A stretch of 39,837 nucleotides of DNA from assembly GCA_017962275.1 (NCBI GenBank), contig JAGCVQ010000015.1, forward strand, positions 1 through 39,837, written 5' to 3'. Both the position numbers and the translations under genes were made by a program. The notes beneath the pieces were generated by a model, which saw only the letters and a program-made list of their open reading frames with translations, searched no databases and was not told the origin of the DNA. Positions within the stretch are counted from its first letter, which is position 1. The number at the start of each line of letters is the position of its first letter. This document shows, one piece after another, positions 1 through 7,707 of this stretch. The DNA is from Bacteroidales bacterium (lineage in GTDB: Bacteria > Bacteroidota > Bacteroidia > Bacteroidales > WCHB1-69).

Positions 1-124
1 ATTCTTAACTTACGATAAAACCTGTCTCTTTTTTTAGCGAGGCAAAGGGACAAAAAAAAAGGATACGGAGCTATGGAAAAATGAAGGTGGTTTATGGTTT
101 TTGGTTTAGGGGTTAGGGTTTATG

Positions 125-204
125 GGTTAGGGGGTTACATGGTTAGAGGGTTACATGGTTAAAGGGTTACACGGTTAAAGGGTTACACGGTTATTGGGTT
201 AGGG
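125..204. repeat. 8-bp tandem array, GGTTAnnn x10
   Basis: Ten consecutive 8-bp units beginning GGTTA (GGTTACAT, GGTTAAAG, GGTTACAC and variants) lie downstream of the sulfotransferase gene's 3' end. The array resembles telomeric TTAGGG only superficially. The same array type recurs at 1752-1807 and 5609-5646. Each copy is followed by a GTAGGGGCGAAT-type palindrome, so array and palindrome seem to travel as one composite unit. Positions 1-124 hold only AT-rich and G/T-rich low-complexity sequence with no gene that I can support. Confidence 0.9.
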
Positions 205-211
205 GTATAAT

Positions 212-264
212 GTAGGGGCGAATGATTATTCGCCCCTACGGAAATGATTATTCGCCCCTACGGA
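212..264. repeat. palindrome with partial tandem duplication
   Basis: A perfect inverted repeat with 12-bp arms (GTAGGGGCGAAT and its complement) and a 4-nt centre occupies 212-239. The 22 bp at 221-242 are exactly repeated at 243-264, so the right arm is present twice. The duplication ends one base before the stop codon of the minus-strand sulfotransferase gene. The hairpin could act as a terminator for that gene, but it has no T-run and belongs to a dispersed palindrome family. Confidence 0.9.
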
Positions 265-1692
265 TTATTTGATTTTAACGCAACGATAGGAACATCGGAT
301 CGCATTGGTGTTATAGTCCTCGCCGGTGCTGCGCAGACCGAAAATCTCGTTTCCGGAAGCGTCATATTCGATGACCAACCGGTCGTTCGCGTTGGCGGCG
401 CCGGGGAAGCCCCATCCCACCACATAATGGTTGTCGCTTTTCACCACGGAACCACAGGCTTGGGAAAAATAATCGCCGCCGTTCACTATCGGGCCGCCGC
501 TACTCACCGCTCCCGTGTTCGGGTCGATGGTCAGTTTCAGAGGACGGGAGACCTGGGTGGGATGACCGTTGCCGTTGTCGAACATAGTCAGCTCATTTCC
601 GTGCAGCCGCACATAATGCTGTCCGCAGAAGCACTGTTCGCCCGGCAGGTCGCGACCGGAAATCTGCCAGATGACGGCCCCCGTCGTGTCCACGCGATCA
701 ATCTTCATGATAGTGCTGATCTGGCGGAAGGAGCAGAGCCAGTTGCCGTCGGGCAGCACCTGGATGGCGTTGAAATGCACATAGTCTTTGCCGGCAGTCG
801 TCTGGAACGCCTCGTCGAGCATGTTCCGCATATCGGGATGATCCACACTCCACCAGTCGAAAACCACCTTGCCGTTTTGCACCTCCTGCAAATAGGCCGA
901 TGCCAGCAAAGTGCCGTCAATGGTGCGATCGACATAGCTGGAGACGATGTAGTGGTTGAGGTCGAACATATAGAAATCGTGCCCGTCGATGGGGTCGCCG
1001 TCGTGAACATACGGTCCGGAAGCCAACAGCTGGATGGTTTTCAACACGTTATAGTGATCGTCCATGATGACGCGCATCCCGGGATTGTAGCCCGAAATCA
1101 CCAATGCGCTGAATTTGGGATCGCGGGCGTGGTAGCTGTAGTATGTTCTCCCGTTGATCTCGTGCTTTTTGAAATCCCACCAGCCGGTATTGTTGGTGGA
1201 CCCTATCTCGTCGGGGTCGCAGCGGTAATAGAGGATTTTTCCGTCGTTGTCGTATTTCATGATCAACCGCAAGTGCACGAACGAAAGGTAAAAATCCCCT
1301 TCCGAAGTGGCTTTTCCGGAAGCCGCGATAGGCGGGATGTTCGCATTGAGGGTGTTGATGAGGATGGTGCCTTCGTGGTCGCCGCTGCGGTATTCGATGG
1401 GCAGCTGCACTCCCGCCGCAATCCTCGTCACCGGCACTTTGACCAAGCCGCCCGTCGCCGATTTCCCGGCAATGCGGAGCTCTTGGAACATCGAGGCGTT
1501 CTCCACCTCAAACTCGGCGTCGAACTCGGTGTTCAACGTGATGAGGTTGATCACAGTGTCGTTCTTCAAAGGGATGGAATACTTCTCCCCGTTAATCTTG
1601 ATATTCAACACGTCAGTTTCATCAGGATGGTTGCATCCCATCATCATGAAAACGGTTGCTATCACCAGTGCAAAAGGTAAAAATCGCTTCAT
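265..1692 (-). CDS. Aryl-sulfate sulfotransferase, lipoprotein
   Basis: A 475-residue protein of the bacterial arylsulfotransferase (ASST) family. These enzymes move a sulfuryl group from one phenolic sulfate ester to another phenol without PAPS. The N-terminus is a lipoprotein signal ending MMMGC (Cys20), so the protein should sit on the periplasmic side of a membrane or at the surface. A beta-rich N-terminal domain (about 30-120) precedes the propeller. The family's catalytic pattern of three His and one Arg is visible as GHDF (His238), VHFNAI (His306), SFRQ (Arg323) and GQHYVRL (His359). The matches are by motif and spacing, not alignment. It stands alone behind its own promoter. No DsbA/DsbB partner, which serves some enterobacterial ASSTs, is nearby. 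The natural substrate cannot be read from sequence. Confidence 0.85.
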   Translation of the reverse strand: MKRFLPFALVIATVFMMMGCNHPDETDVLNIKINGEKYSIPLKNDTVINLITLNTEFDAEFEVENASMFQELRIAGKSATGGLVKVPVTRIAAGVQLPIEYRSGDHEGTILINTLNANIPPIAASGKATSEGDFYLSFVHLRLIMKYDNDGKILYYRCDPDEIGSTNNTGWWDFKKHEINGRTYYSYHARDPKFSALVISGYNPGMRVIMDDHYNVLKTIQLLASGPYVHDGDPIDGHDFYMFDLNHYIVSSYVDRTIDGTLLASAYLQEVQNGKVVFDWWSVDHPDMRNMLDEAFQTTAGKDYVHFNAIQVLPDGNWLCSFRQISTIMKIDRVDTTGAVIWQISGRDLPGEQCFCGQHYVRLHGNELTMFDNGNGHPTQVSRPLKLTIDPNTGAVSSGGPIVNGGDYFSQACGSVVKSDNHYVVGWGFPGAANANDRLVIEYDASGNEIFGLRSTGEDYNTNAIRCSYRCVKIK

Positions 1693-1726
1693 ATAATGCT
1701 GATTTTAGGGTTAATAATTCGAAAGG

Positions 1727-1734
1727 CAAAGATA
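1727..1734 (-). promoter_or_regulatory. -7 element TATCTTTG (sulfotransferase gene)
   Basis: On the minus strand an A8 tract and TG lead directly into TATCTTTG, matching the Bacteroidota TAnnTTTG consensus. It lies about 35 bp upstream of the sulfotransferase start. Confidence 0.75.
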
Positions 1735-1751
1735 CATTTTTTTTGTTTATG

Positions 1752-1842
1752 GGTTAGGGGGTTAAAGGGTTACATGGTTAAAGGGTTACACGGTTATAGG
1801 GTTATGGGGTGTAATGTAGGGGCGAATAATTATTCGCTCTAC
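1752..1842. repeat. GGTTAnnn array x7 plus palindrome (composite copy 2)
   Basis: Seven 8-bp GGTTAnnn units (1752-1807) are followed by a GTAGGGGCGAATA inverted repeat (1816-1842) whose right arm has decayed to TATTCGCTCTAC. Order and spacing match the copy at 125-264. It fills the space between the sulfotransferase promoter and the 3' end of the next minus-strand gene, five bases before that gene's stop. Confidence 0.9.
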
Positions 1843-1847
1843 GATGA

Positions 1848-3278
1848 TTACCGTATTAATGTCACGCTCCCCGTTACCGTCTTCGCCTTGTCGTGGCGGG
1901 ATTTATATTGGACAATCACCACATAGACCCCTTCTATTGCGTTCGCGCCGTCCCAGCCGAAGGTGGGCTCCTCCGTGCGGAACACCAAGGTGCCCCAGCG
2001 GTTGTAAATCTCCATGCTGTAACTTTCGATCTCTTCGGGGTGGCTGAAGACGGGCAGGAAGATGGTGTTCTTGCTGTCGTCGTTTGGGGTGAAGGCGTTG
2101 GGGAGGTAGAGTACATTTGAAGCGGTTTCCTCTGCGGCGGTGGTGTCGGGTTCGGTGCCGTCGAGGGTGAGTGTCAGAATCACGGTGCTGTCACAGCCAT
2201 ATTGGTTGTTGAAGTACTGGGTGTAAACGCCGTCCTCCGTGTAAGTTATGCCGTTCCAGACGAAACTCAGTCCGGCATGTTCCTCGATTTCCACCACGTC
2301 GGGCGGGAGAAGGGTGAGGTGCAGGGTAATCTCGCTTTCGCAGCCGGCCGCGCTGAGCGTCTGAGTGAGGATGGTGTCCTCAATGCCGGCGGTCTCTTCG
2401 GCGGTCAGCACGAAACCGTAGCTGTTGTAGGAAGCCCCTTGGCATATCGTGTCGTAATAGGTTTGCGGTTCGTTGGAAATCACGATCACGGCCACCGAAG
2501 CCGAGTTGCTACAACCGTATGCGTTAGAAACTGTTACGGTGTAGTTGGTGGTCTGCAAAGGAACATCGGAAAAGTGCGGTTCAGTGGAGCCTGTGTTCCA
2601 GCTGTAGGTAAGCGTGGTATCGTAGATGTTTTCGTTTTCCGGCGGCGGGAAACTGCATACGGCCCTGACCCTTGCACTCATAGTCTTGCTAACTTTCATC
2701 GGGGTTCCAGTATAATAGGACCAGGATTCAAACGCACCGGCATCTTCTGTAAAAGGAAGTAACCACGCCTCGCTGCCGTTTGACTCTGTGCTGGTCCAAT
2801 AGATGTCCTGCCACGAGTAAGTAGTGGAAGAATGCTGTGTCTGCATGGGTGTTCCTCCTGCGGCAGTCAAGGCGGCCTGGATAAACGGCAGTTGCGCGTA
2901 AATCAGGCTGAGTTGCCCGGCGGCGGGCAGGTACCAGCCGTGGTTGAAATCCACAACCCCAGCTGCATAGTTGGTTCCAGTACCCACGTAATTGCGCATA
3001 GCCAAGGTGTTGGTGTAGCCGGATGTGTCTGCAAATGCCATCTGAGGAGGGGCATCGTAATTGGGGAGTGTGGGAATGTCTCCTCCTACTGAACACCACG
3101 CATGTGAGTTCGGGGCATCGTGAAGCGCTACCGCCCATCCACCTCCGTCCGCCGCCACAAAGAAGACAATACCTTGGGAACCGTCTTCGGCAGTGTACAA
3201 ATCCCCCAAGTGGTAGGTCTGTCCGAAGCAGAACATGGCGGCGAACTGCAACATAAAGTATATTATGTGTCTTTTCAT
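1848..3278 (-). CDS. Secreted DUF1566-like protein with type B T9SS sorting domain
   Basis: A 476-residue secreted protein. A signal peptide (about 1-19, ending CFGQ) is followed by a C-type-lectin-like/DUF1566-like domain (about 20-210) with the hallmark FNHGWYLPAAGQL and a YWTSTE segment. Then come a short Ig-like PKD-type stretch and one copy (about 275-325) of a module beginning YDTICQGASY and ending in an LHLTL strand. The C-terminal 85 or so residues (YLPNAFTPNDD, YNRWG, GWDG) are the gliding-motility/CHU_C type B sorting domain, which directs export through the type IX system. It is the second gene of an operon, starting 15 bp after a larger protein that shares the lectin-like domain and the module. 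A ligand cannot be deduced. Confidence 0.8.
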   Translation of the reverse strand: MKRHIIYFMLQFAAMFCFGQTYHLGDLYTAEDGSQGIVFFVAADGGGWAVALHDAPNSHAWCSVGGDIPTLPNYDAPPQMAFADTSGYTNTLAMRNYVGTGTNYAAGVVDFNHGWYLPAAGQLSLIYAQLPFIQAALTAAGGTPMQTQHSSTTYSWQDIYWTSTESNGSEAWLLPFTEDAGAFESWSYYTGTPMKVSKTMSARVRAVCSFPPPENENIYDTTLTYSWNTGSTEPHFSDVPLQTTNYTVTVSNAYGCSNSASVAVIVISNEPQTYYDTICQGASYNSYGFVLTAEETAGIEDTILTQTLSAAGCESEITLHLTLLPPDVVEIEEHAGLSFVWNGITYTEDGVYTQYFNNQYGCDSTVILTLTLDGTEPDTTAAEETASNVLYLPNAFTPNDDSKNTIFLPVFSHPEEIESYSMEIYNRWGTLVFRTEEPTFGWDGANAIEGVYVVIVQYKSRHDKAKTVTGSVTLIR

Positions 3279-3293
3279 CTTTTGGCTTGCATA

Positions 3294-5564
3294 TCAGAAG
3301 TTTCGGACGGCCCTGACGGGCATTTGAGTGTTCTTCTCCCCTGCCATTATCGTTTGGTTGCTGGAAAAAAACCAAGCCAAGGAATCGGTATTTTCCGTGG
3401 AGGACCAGTATCGCCAATAGGAATTCATGGGGATGATGTTGACGCCGACGGTTTGCAGGGCGTTGTTCACCATGCCGAGAGCAGCGTAAAGGTGGTAGAG
3501 TTGCGCGGCAGAAGGCAGATACCAGCCGTGGTTGAAATCCACCGCGTAGGCTGCGGGAAATTGGGAAGCATCCCCGGAAGCCCTGATATTGGCGGTGTTT
3601 TGGTACCCGTCAATATCCTCTAATGATGAAAAGGAAGATGCATAGTTCGTCAGGGAGGGTAGGTCCCCAGTAGTGGTCCCCCATCTGCGGGGAAGGGGCT
3701 CTTCGTTCAGACTGACCGCCCACCCGTGCAGCCCAGAGGCATCCACATGGAACACGACGCCCAAGGCCACTTTGCCGCAGGGCCAGTTTTGCGGATGCAC
3801 GATAGTGTTGTCCGTACATAGAATGTCCCCTATCGCGATATTCAGCATTTGGGATGGCAGTGTTACGGAGGCCTGCGAACCCACCGCATACAGATTCGTC
3901 TCGCTCCCGACACAAATGATGGCTGGATCAGCTAACGCCTCCACCGAAGGCGTCTCGGCCACAAGCAATTGCAGGACACTGACACTGTCGCACCCTTGTT
4001 GGGTCGTGCCATTCAGAACATGGACGTAGTAGCCCGCCGTGTCATGTACGCCAAGCTGGTATCCATGCTCTGTGTAAGGGCTTCCCGTGCAGATCGTGTC
4101 ACTGAGCATGTTGGAATACGAAGATCCGACGACAATATCAAAAGGCAACGTGGCATTGCCACAGCCGTTGTCGGCCGTGAGCGAGATCTGTACGGAAGAA
4201 GGGGCGTCCTGCGTAAAATAGAGCTGTGCATTCGAGGTGCCCTGCCCGATATAGACGATCACTCCTTCTGGAGCCGTCCAATAGTAGTTGGTGGAGGCTG
4301 GTGAAGGTGCATTGGGCAGATAAAAGGTGTCCAGGGAACCGCTGCATACCACATGCGGACCCGTGATGGTTTCGGACATCGAAAAGCTGTGATTCACAGT
4401 GAGATGCAATACTGTCACGGAGTCGCAACCGTACGGAAGCGGAACTCGGTTGGTGTCTGTGAAGGTTCCTTGCGTGAGCTGGCTGTAATGGAAACCGTAT
4501 TCATTGTAAGTCATCCCTTCGCAAGCCACGTCGTAGATGTGATGGTATTGGGGATGCACATGCAGATACAACGTGTTGACGCCCTCTTCAATGCAGTCGG
4601 AAGCATTGTAATAGGTGTTGGATGTGACGTAATCCCCCGGGGTCGAATAGACCGGCAAGTTAAAACCGTGGTTGTGGTAGTCCATTCCCTCGCATATCGT
4701 ATCGTAAAAAACATAGTCTTGCGGGAAAGTGTCCTGGGTGAATGTCACAGATTCTAAAAACTGACATCCGGTGACAGTGCTGATGGCGCACGTGGCCACC
4801 GTGTTCCCCTGTATGGTGTATGACGTGGAGGATGCATGACTGCCGTTGTTCCAGGTGTAGCTCTCAAACCCACTGGGGGCGGTGATGGTGACCTGTTGGC
4901 CGTTGCAACCCGTGACAGTCAGTTTGTTGCTGATGCAGCTGGCAGTAAAATAGGCGTATCCGTAATGGGCACCGGCTGAGCAGTCGAAAGTGGAAATTTG
5001 AAACTTCACGGTCTGCCCCGCATATTCCGACAGGTCGAAGCCGTTCGTGGTCCACGGCCGCCACATCACATGTCCGTGAGCCTGAAATCCGGGGATGGTG
5101 GGCGACGATATGACGTTGTATTCCATACATCCGCTCAAAAGCTCGTCATTGGCATCCAGCATCTGGATGAGGAACCGGGGCTGCTCTATTTCGATATGAT
5201 GGGGATCTTCCAGGACAACTGCATATTTCAACAGCAAAATGGGATAGTCCGGATCCACTGTGAAGGTGTAGATGAGGGACTCTGTTTCCGCGCCCACCTG
5301 TTCGTTCCCTAACTTCACCACAGCGTTTTCCCCGTTCGGAAGCAGCGGCAGCTGGCCGCCTGTCCGCGAATCCGTCCCCTGCTGTGTGATGAGCGTGTGG
5401 CGCCCCGGCACGATGCCGACATTGAGCGCGGAATCACTGATGTGTCCATAATACCCCGTCACCGCACTGCTCGTCAAATCCATAAAATCCAGGCACTGCG
5501 ATTGGGCAGTGAGGGCCAAAAGTCCCCACAACAAGACACTTAGTATGGATTTTTTGAGATGCAT
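3294..5564 (-). CDS. Large secreted repeat protein with C-terminal DUF1566-like domain
   Basis: A 756-residue secreted protein with a signal peptide (about 1-22, ending TAQSQ). An N-terminal jelly-roll-like region (about 25-210) resembles domains that follow signal peptides in Bacteroidota surface proteins. Short beta domains follow, then three copies of a roughly 50-residue module with core YDTICEG, a G[FY] strand and a GCDSV strand. A DUF1566-like/lectin-like domain closes the protein (about 600-756), with FNHGWYLPSAAQL and YWSSTE. It is paralogous to the N-terminal domain of the downstream gene. No type A or type B sorting domain follows, which is odd for a protein of this build. It has its own TACTTTTG promoter and heads a two-gene operon. 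Function is unknown; adhesion or polysaccharide binding is a guess from the domain type. Confidence 0.75.
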   Translation of the reverse strand: MHLKKSILSVLLWGLLALTAQSQCLDFMDLTSSAVTGYYGHISDSALNVGIVPGRHTLITQQGTDSRTGGQLPLLPNGENAVVKLGNEQVGAETESLIYTFTVDPDYPILLLKYAVVLEDPHHIEIEQPRFLIQMLDANDELLSGCMEYNVISSPTIPGFQAHGHVMWRPWTTNGFDLSEYAGQTVKFQISTFDCSAGAHYGYAYFTASCISNKLTVTGCNGQQVTITAPSGFESYTWNNGSHASSTSYTIQGNTVATCAISTVTGCQFLESVTFTQDTFPQDYVFYDTICEGMDYHNHGFNLPVYSTPGDYVTSNTYYNASDCIEEGVNTLYLHVHPQYHHIYDVACEGMTYNEYGFHYSQLTQGTFTDTNRVPLPYGCDSVTVLHLTVNHSFSMSETITGPHVVCSGSLDTFYLPNAPSPASTNYYWTAPEGVIVYIGQGTSNAQLYFTQDAPSSVQISLTADNGCGNATLPFDIVVGSSYSNMLSDTICTGSPYTEHGYQLGVHDTAGYYVHVLNGTTQQGCDSVSVLQLLVAETPSVEALADPAIICVGSETNLYAVGSQASVTLPSQMLNIAIGDILCTDNTIVHPQNWPCGKVALGVVFHVDASGLHGWAVSLNEEPLPRRWGTTTGDLPSLTNYASSFSSLEDIDGYQNTANIRASGDASQFPAAYAVDFNHGWYLPSAAQLYHLYAALGMVNNALQTVGVNIIPMNSYWRYWSSTENTDSLAWFFSSNQTIMAGEKNTQMPVRAVRNF

Positions 5565-5586
5565 ATTCTATTATTTAATAACACTG

Positions 5587-5594
5587 CAAAAGTA
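5587..5594 (-). promoter_or_regulatory. -7 element TACTTTTG (secreted-protein operon)
   Basis: An A8 tract, TG and TACTTTTG on the minus strand, about 25 bp upstream of the 756-residue protein's start. The second gene has only 15 bp in front of it, so this promoter should serve both. Confidence 0.75.
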
Positions 5595-5608
5595 CATTTT
5601 TTTTGATG

Positions 5609-5669
5609 GGTTAGGGTTTATGGGTTACACGGTTAGAGGGTTAATCTGTAGGGACGAATAATTATTCGC
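5609..5669. repeat. GGTTAnnn array plus degenerate palindrome (composite copy 3)
   Basis: Four GGTTA units with one 6-nt interruption (5609-5646) are followed by GTAGGGACGAATA and a shortened complementary arm (5648-5669). This is the most degraded of the three composite copies. It lies between divergent genes, just upstream of the SIMPL-domain protein. Confidence 0.8.
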
Positions 5670-5747
5670 CTGATGGTTACCAAACACAATAATTTCCGGT
5701 TTGTCACGTTATATGGCGTTTTTTTCAAATATCAAAAATCAAGCATT

Positions 5748-6485
5748 ATGAAAAACAAGTCAGTTGTTATCGCGATCATCGTCAGCATCGGGTTCTTTTT
5801 GGCGGCAATAGCCGTCGGCATTGCCTACTATATGTCCAAAAAGCCCCAGAAAACCGTCTCCGTGGTTGGTTTGGTGGAGAAGGACTTCACTTCCGACCTC
5901 ATCGTCTGGGAGTTCGACTATTCTGCTGAAGCCTCGGATATGAAAGAGGCTTATACTAAGTTGAAAGAACAGAACGAAATCGTGAAGGCCTACCTCAAAA
6001 AAGCGGGCATTCCTGAGAAAGAGATTGATTTCAAGAAGATTACCACCAGTCCGACCTACAACAGCTATTATGATGAAAAGGGTCATTGGCGGCAGGTGCA
6101 GACCGGGTATGAAGCCCACCAGGTGGTGCGCATCGAGTCCCGCGACATCGAAAAAATCGAGACGCTCACCCGCGACATTGCCGAGCTGTATGACCAGAAC
6201 ATCATGATCAATAACAACAATCCGGAATATTATTACACGAAGCTGTCCGACCTGAAACTGCAAATGTTAGCCGAGGCTTCGCAGGACGCCCGTAACCGTG
6301 CCGAGACCATCACCAAGAGCGCCGGCGCCAAATTGGGTGACCTCAAGAGCGCGAACATGGGCGTGTTCCAGATCACCAAGCCCAACTCCTCCGAAGAGGA
6401 CTATACTTGGGGCGGCGCTTTCAATACCTCCTCCAAGGAGAAACGCGCCAGTATCAACATGCGACTAACTTATTATGTGAAGTAG
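5748..6485 (+). CDS. SIMPL (DUF541) domain protein
   Basis: A 245-residue protein of the SIMPL/DUF541 family. It has one N-terminal membrane helix (about 5-30), probably an uncleaved anchor, then a periplasmic SIMPL domain. The typical opening VSVVGLVEKDF and a late strand INMRLTYYVK are visible. Family members include an E. coli protein linked to oxidative stress and a mammalian IRAK partner, but no general molecular function is established. I chose the ATG at 5748 because it begins directly with MKNK and the membrane helix; an upstream in-frame ATG at 5673 would add unlike residues encoded by intergenic repeat. The stop codon TAG is the first three bases of a TAGGCAA heptad array. Confidence 0.8.
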   Translation: MKNKSVVIAIIVSIGFFLAAIAVGIAYYMSKKPQKTVSVVGLVEKDFTSDLIVWEFDYSAEASDMKEAYTKLKEQNEIVKAYLKKAGIPEKEIDFKKITTSPTYNSYYDEKGHWRQVQTGYEAHQVVRIESRDIEKIETLTRDIAELYDQNIMINNNNPEYYYTKLSDLKLQMLAEASQDARNRAETITKSAGAKLGDLKSANMGVFQITKPNSSEEDYTWGGAFNTSSKEKRASINMRLTYYVK

Positions 6486-6511
6486 GCAAAAAGGCAAAAG
6501 GCAATAGGCAA
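6483..6511. repeat. 7-bp array (GGCAAAA/GGCAATA)
   Basis: GGC recurs at 8-, 7- and 7-bp spacing in a TAGGCAA/AAGGCAA array. Its first TAG is the stop codon of the SIMPL gene. The same heptad type recurs at 36803-36837. Confidence 0.85.
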
Positions 6512-6513
6512 TA

Positions 6514-6547
6514 AAAAAGCCCCGTGGAATCAACCGCGGGGCTTTTT
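6514..6547. terminator. Bidirectional rho-independent terminator
   Basis: A 14-bp stem (AAAAAGCCCCGTGG pairing with its complement, one G:U) with a 6-nt loop is flanked by A and T runs. It lies exactly between the convergent SIMPL gene and the guanylyltransferase gene, so it can serve both strands. Confidence 0.9.
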
Positions 6548-7642
6548 CTATACGAATTCCTTGCCGAAATCGACTTGGATGTCGGTGACGTATTGTCGGA
6601 TCTGCTGCTCTTCCGACTTCTTGCATATGAGTAGCATGTCGTTGTTTTCCACCACAATGTAGTCCTCCAGGCCTTGGATGACGACCACCTTGTTGCGCGG
6701 CATGTTGACGATGCACTTTCCGGAATCGTACATCTTCACGTGGTTGCCGACGACGGAGTTGAGCTTGTCGTCCTTCTTGCGCAGTTCGTAGAGGGAACTC
6801 CAGGTGCCGAGGTCGGACCAGCCGAAATCAGCGGCATAGACCTTCACGTTGTCGGCTTTTTCCATCACGCCGTAGTCAATGGATATTTTCCGGCAAACCT
6901 GATAGATACGGTCGATGAATTCCTCCTCTTGCGGGGTGTTGTACAACCCTTCGCCCTGTTTGAAGAGGTCGTCGATGTCGGGCAGGAACTCAGCGAAAGC
7001 CTTGCTGATGGTGTCGAGCGACCACATGAAGATGCCGGCGTTCCAAAGGAAGTCGCCGCTTTCGAGGAAGCTCTTCGCCATCTCTAACTCGGGCTTTTCG
7101 GTGAAAGTTTTGACGGCAAACACGGACGGATTGCCCATAAAGCCCTCATCCTCATTGTATTGGATGTAGCCGTATCCGGTGTTGGGGAAGGTCGGGCGGA
7201 TGCCGATGGTGAGCAGGCACGGGTTCTCGGCAGCCAGGGCAAGTCCCTTGCTGATGACATCCACGAAGATGTCCTCTTTCTGGATGTAATGGTCGGAGGG
7301 GGCCACCACGATGACGGCGTTGGGGTTCTTGGCCTTGATCTTGTAGTTGGCGTAGGCGATGCAGGGGGCGGTGTTGCGGCGATAAGGCTCCAGCATGATC
7401 TGCTCCTCCGCGATGTCGGGCAGCTGCTCCCGCGTCTGGTCGTGATATGCCTTGTTGGTGACGATGTAGATGTTCTCCTTCGGGCAAATCTTGGCGAAAC
7501 GGTTGAATGTCTTCTGGATCAGGGTCTGACCGTCGCCCAGCACGTCGATGAACTGCTTGGGCGTGGTGCTGTTGCTCATCGGCCAGAAACGTGCGCCCAC
7601 GCCGCCGGCCATGATGATACAGTAATAATTGTTATTCAGCAT
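6548..7642 (-). CDS. manC: Mannose-1-phosphate guanylyltransferase
   Basis: A 364-residue enzyme making GDP-mannose from GTP and mannose 1-phosphate, a precursor for mannose- and fucose-containing surface glycans. The N-terminal signature GGVGARFWPMS followed by PKQF is the nucleotide-binding loop of sugar-phosphate nucleotidyltransferases. FTEKPE, FLWNAGIFMW and the late FGWSDLGTW are further family hallmarks. It lacks the C-terminal phosphomannose isomerase domain of bifunctional ManC proteins, as is usual for the short form. The frame remains open upstream into pgk, but that part is out-of-frame pgk sequence. The ATG at 7642 gives the normal N-terminus. No other polysaccharide gene adjoins it; rfbC lies about 7 kb away. 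Confidence 0.92.
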   Translation of the reverse strand: MLNNNYYCIIMAGGVGARFWPMSNSTTPKQFIDVLGDGQTLIQKTFNRFAKICPKENIYIVTNKAYHDQTREQLPDIAEEQIMLEPYRRNTAPCIAYANYKIKAKNPNAVIVVAPSDHYIQKEDIFVDVISKGLALAAENPCLLTIGIRPTFPNTGYGYIQYNEDEGFMGNPSVFAVKTFTEKPELEMAKSFLESGDFLWNAGIFMWSLDTISKAFAEFLPDIDDLFKQGEGLYNTPQEEEFIDRIYQVCRKISIDYGVMEKADNVKVYAADFGWSDLGTWSSLYELRKKDDKLNSVVGNHVKMYDSGKCIVNMPRNKVVVIQGLEDYIVVENNDMLLICKKSEEQQIRQYVTDIQVDFGKEFV

Positions 7643-7667
7643 GTCGTTTTTTGTTGTTAAAAGATAA

Positions 7668-7701
7668 TTTGTAGAGACGGCGCATGCACCGTCTCTACAA
7701 A
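7668..7701. repeat. 34-bp palindrome, GTAGAGACGG arms
   Basis: A near-perfect palindrome with 13-bp outer arms around a GCATGC core lies in the 65-bp gap between pgk and manC. Its edge sequence GTAGAGACG recurs in the palindrome next to tRNA-Gly (25927-25952). It may also work as a hairpin terminator for pgk, but it has no long T-run. Confidence 0.9.
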
Positions 7702-7707
7702 CGGGGA

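Noticed and set aside
125-204. Telomere-like TTAGGG sequence marking a linear end
   Set aside because: The period is 8 bp, units vary, and two further copies lie internally.
244-1680. A long open frame (about 478 codons) opposite the sulfotransferase gene
   Set aside because: It mirrors the real gene's codon bias. The real gene has a signal peptide, promoter and family motifs; the opposite frame has none.
3279-3293. Frameshift splitting one giant gene into the 756- and 476-residue proteins
   Set aside because: The second protein has its own start and signal peptide, and the shared domain is at opposite ends in the two, so they are separate paralogous genes.
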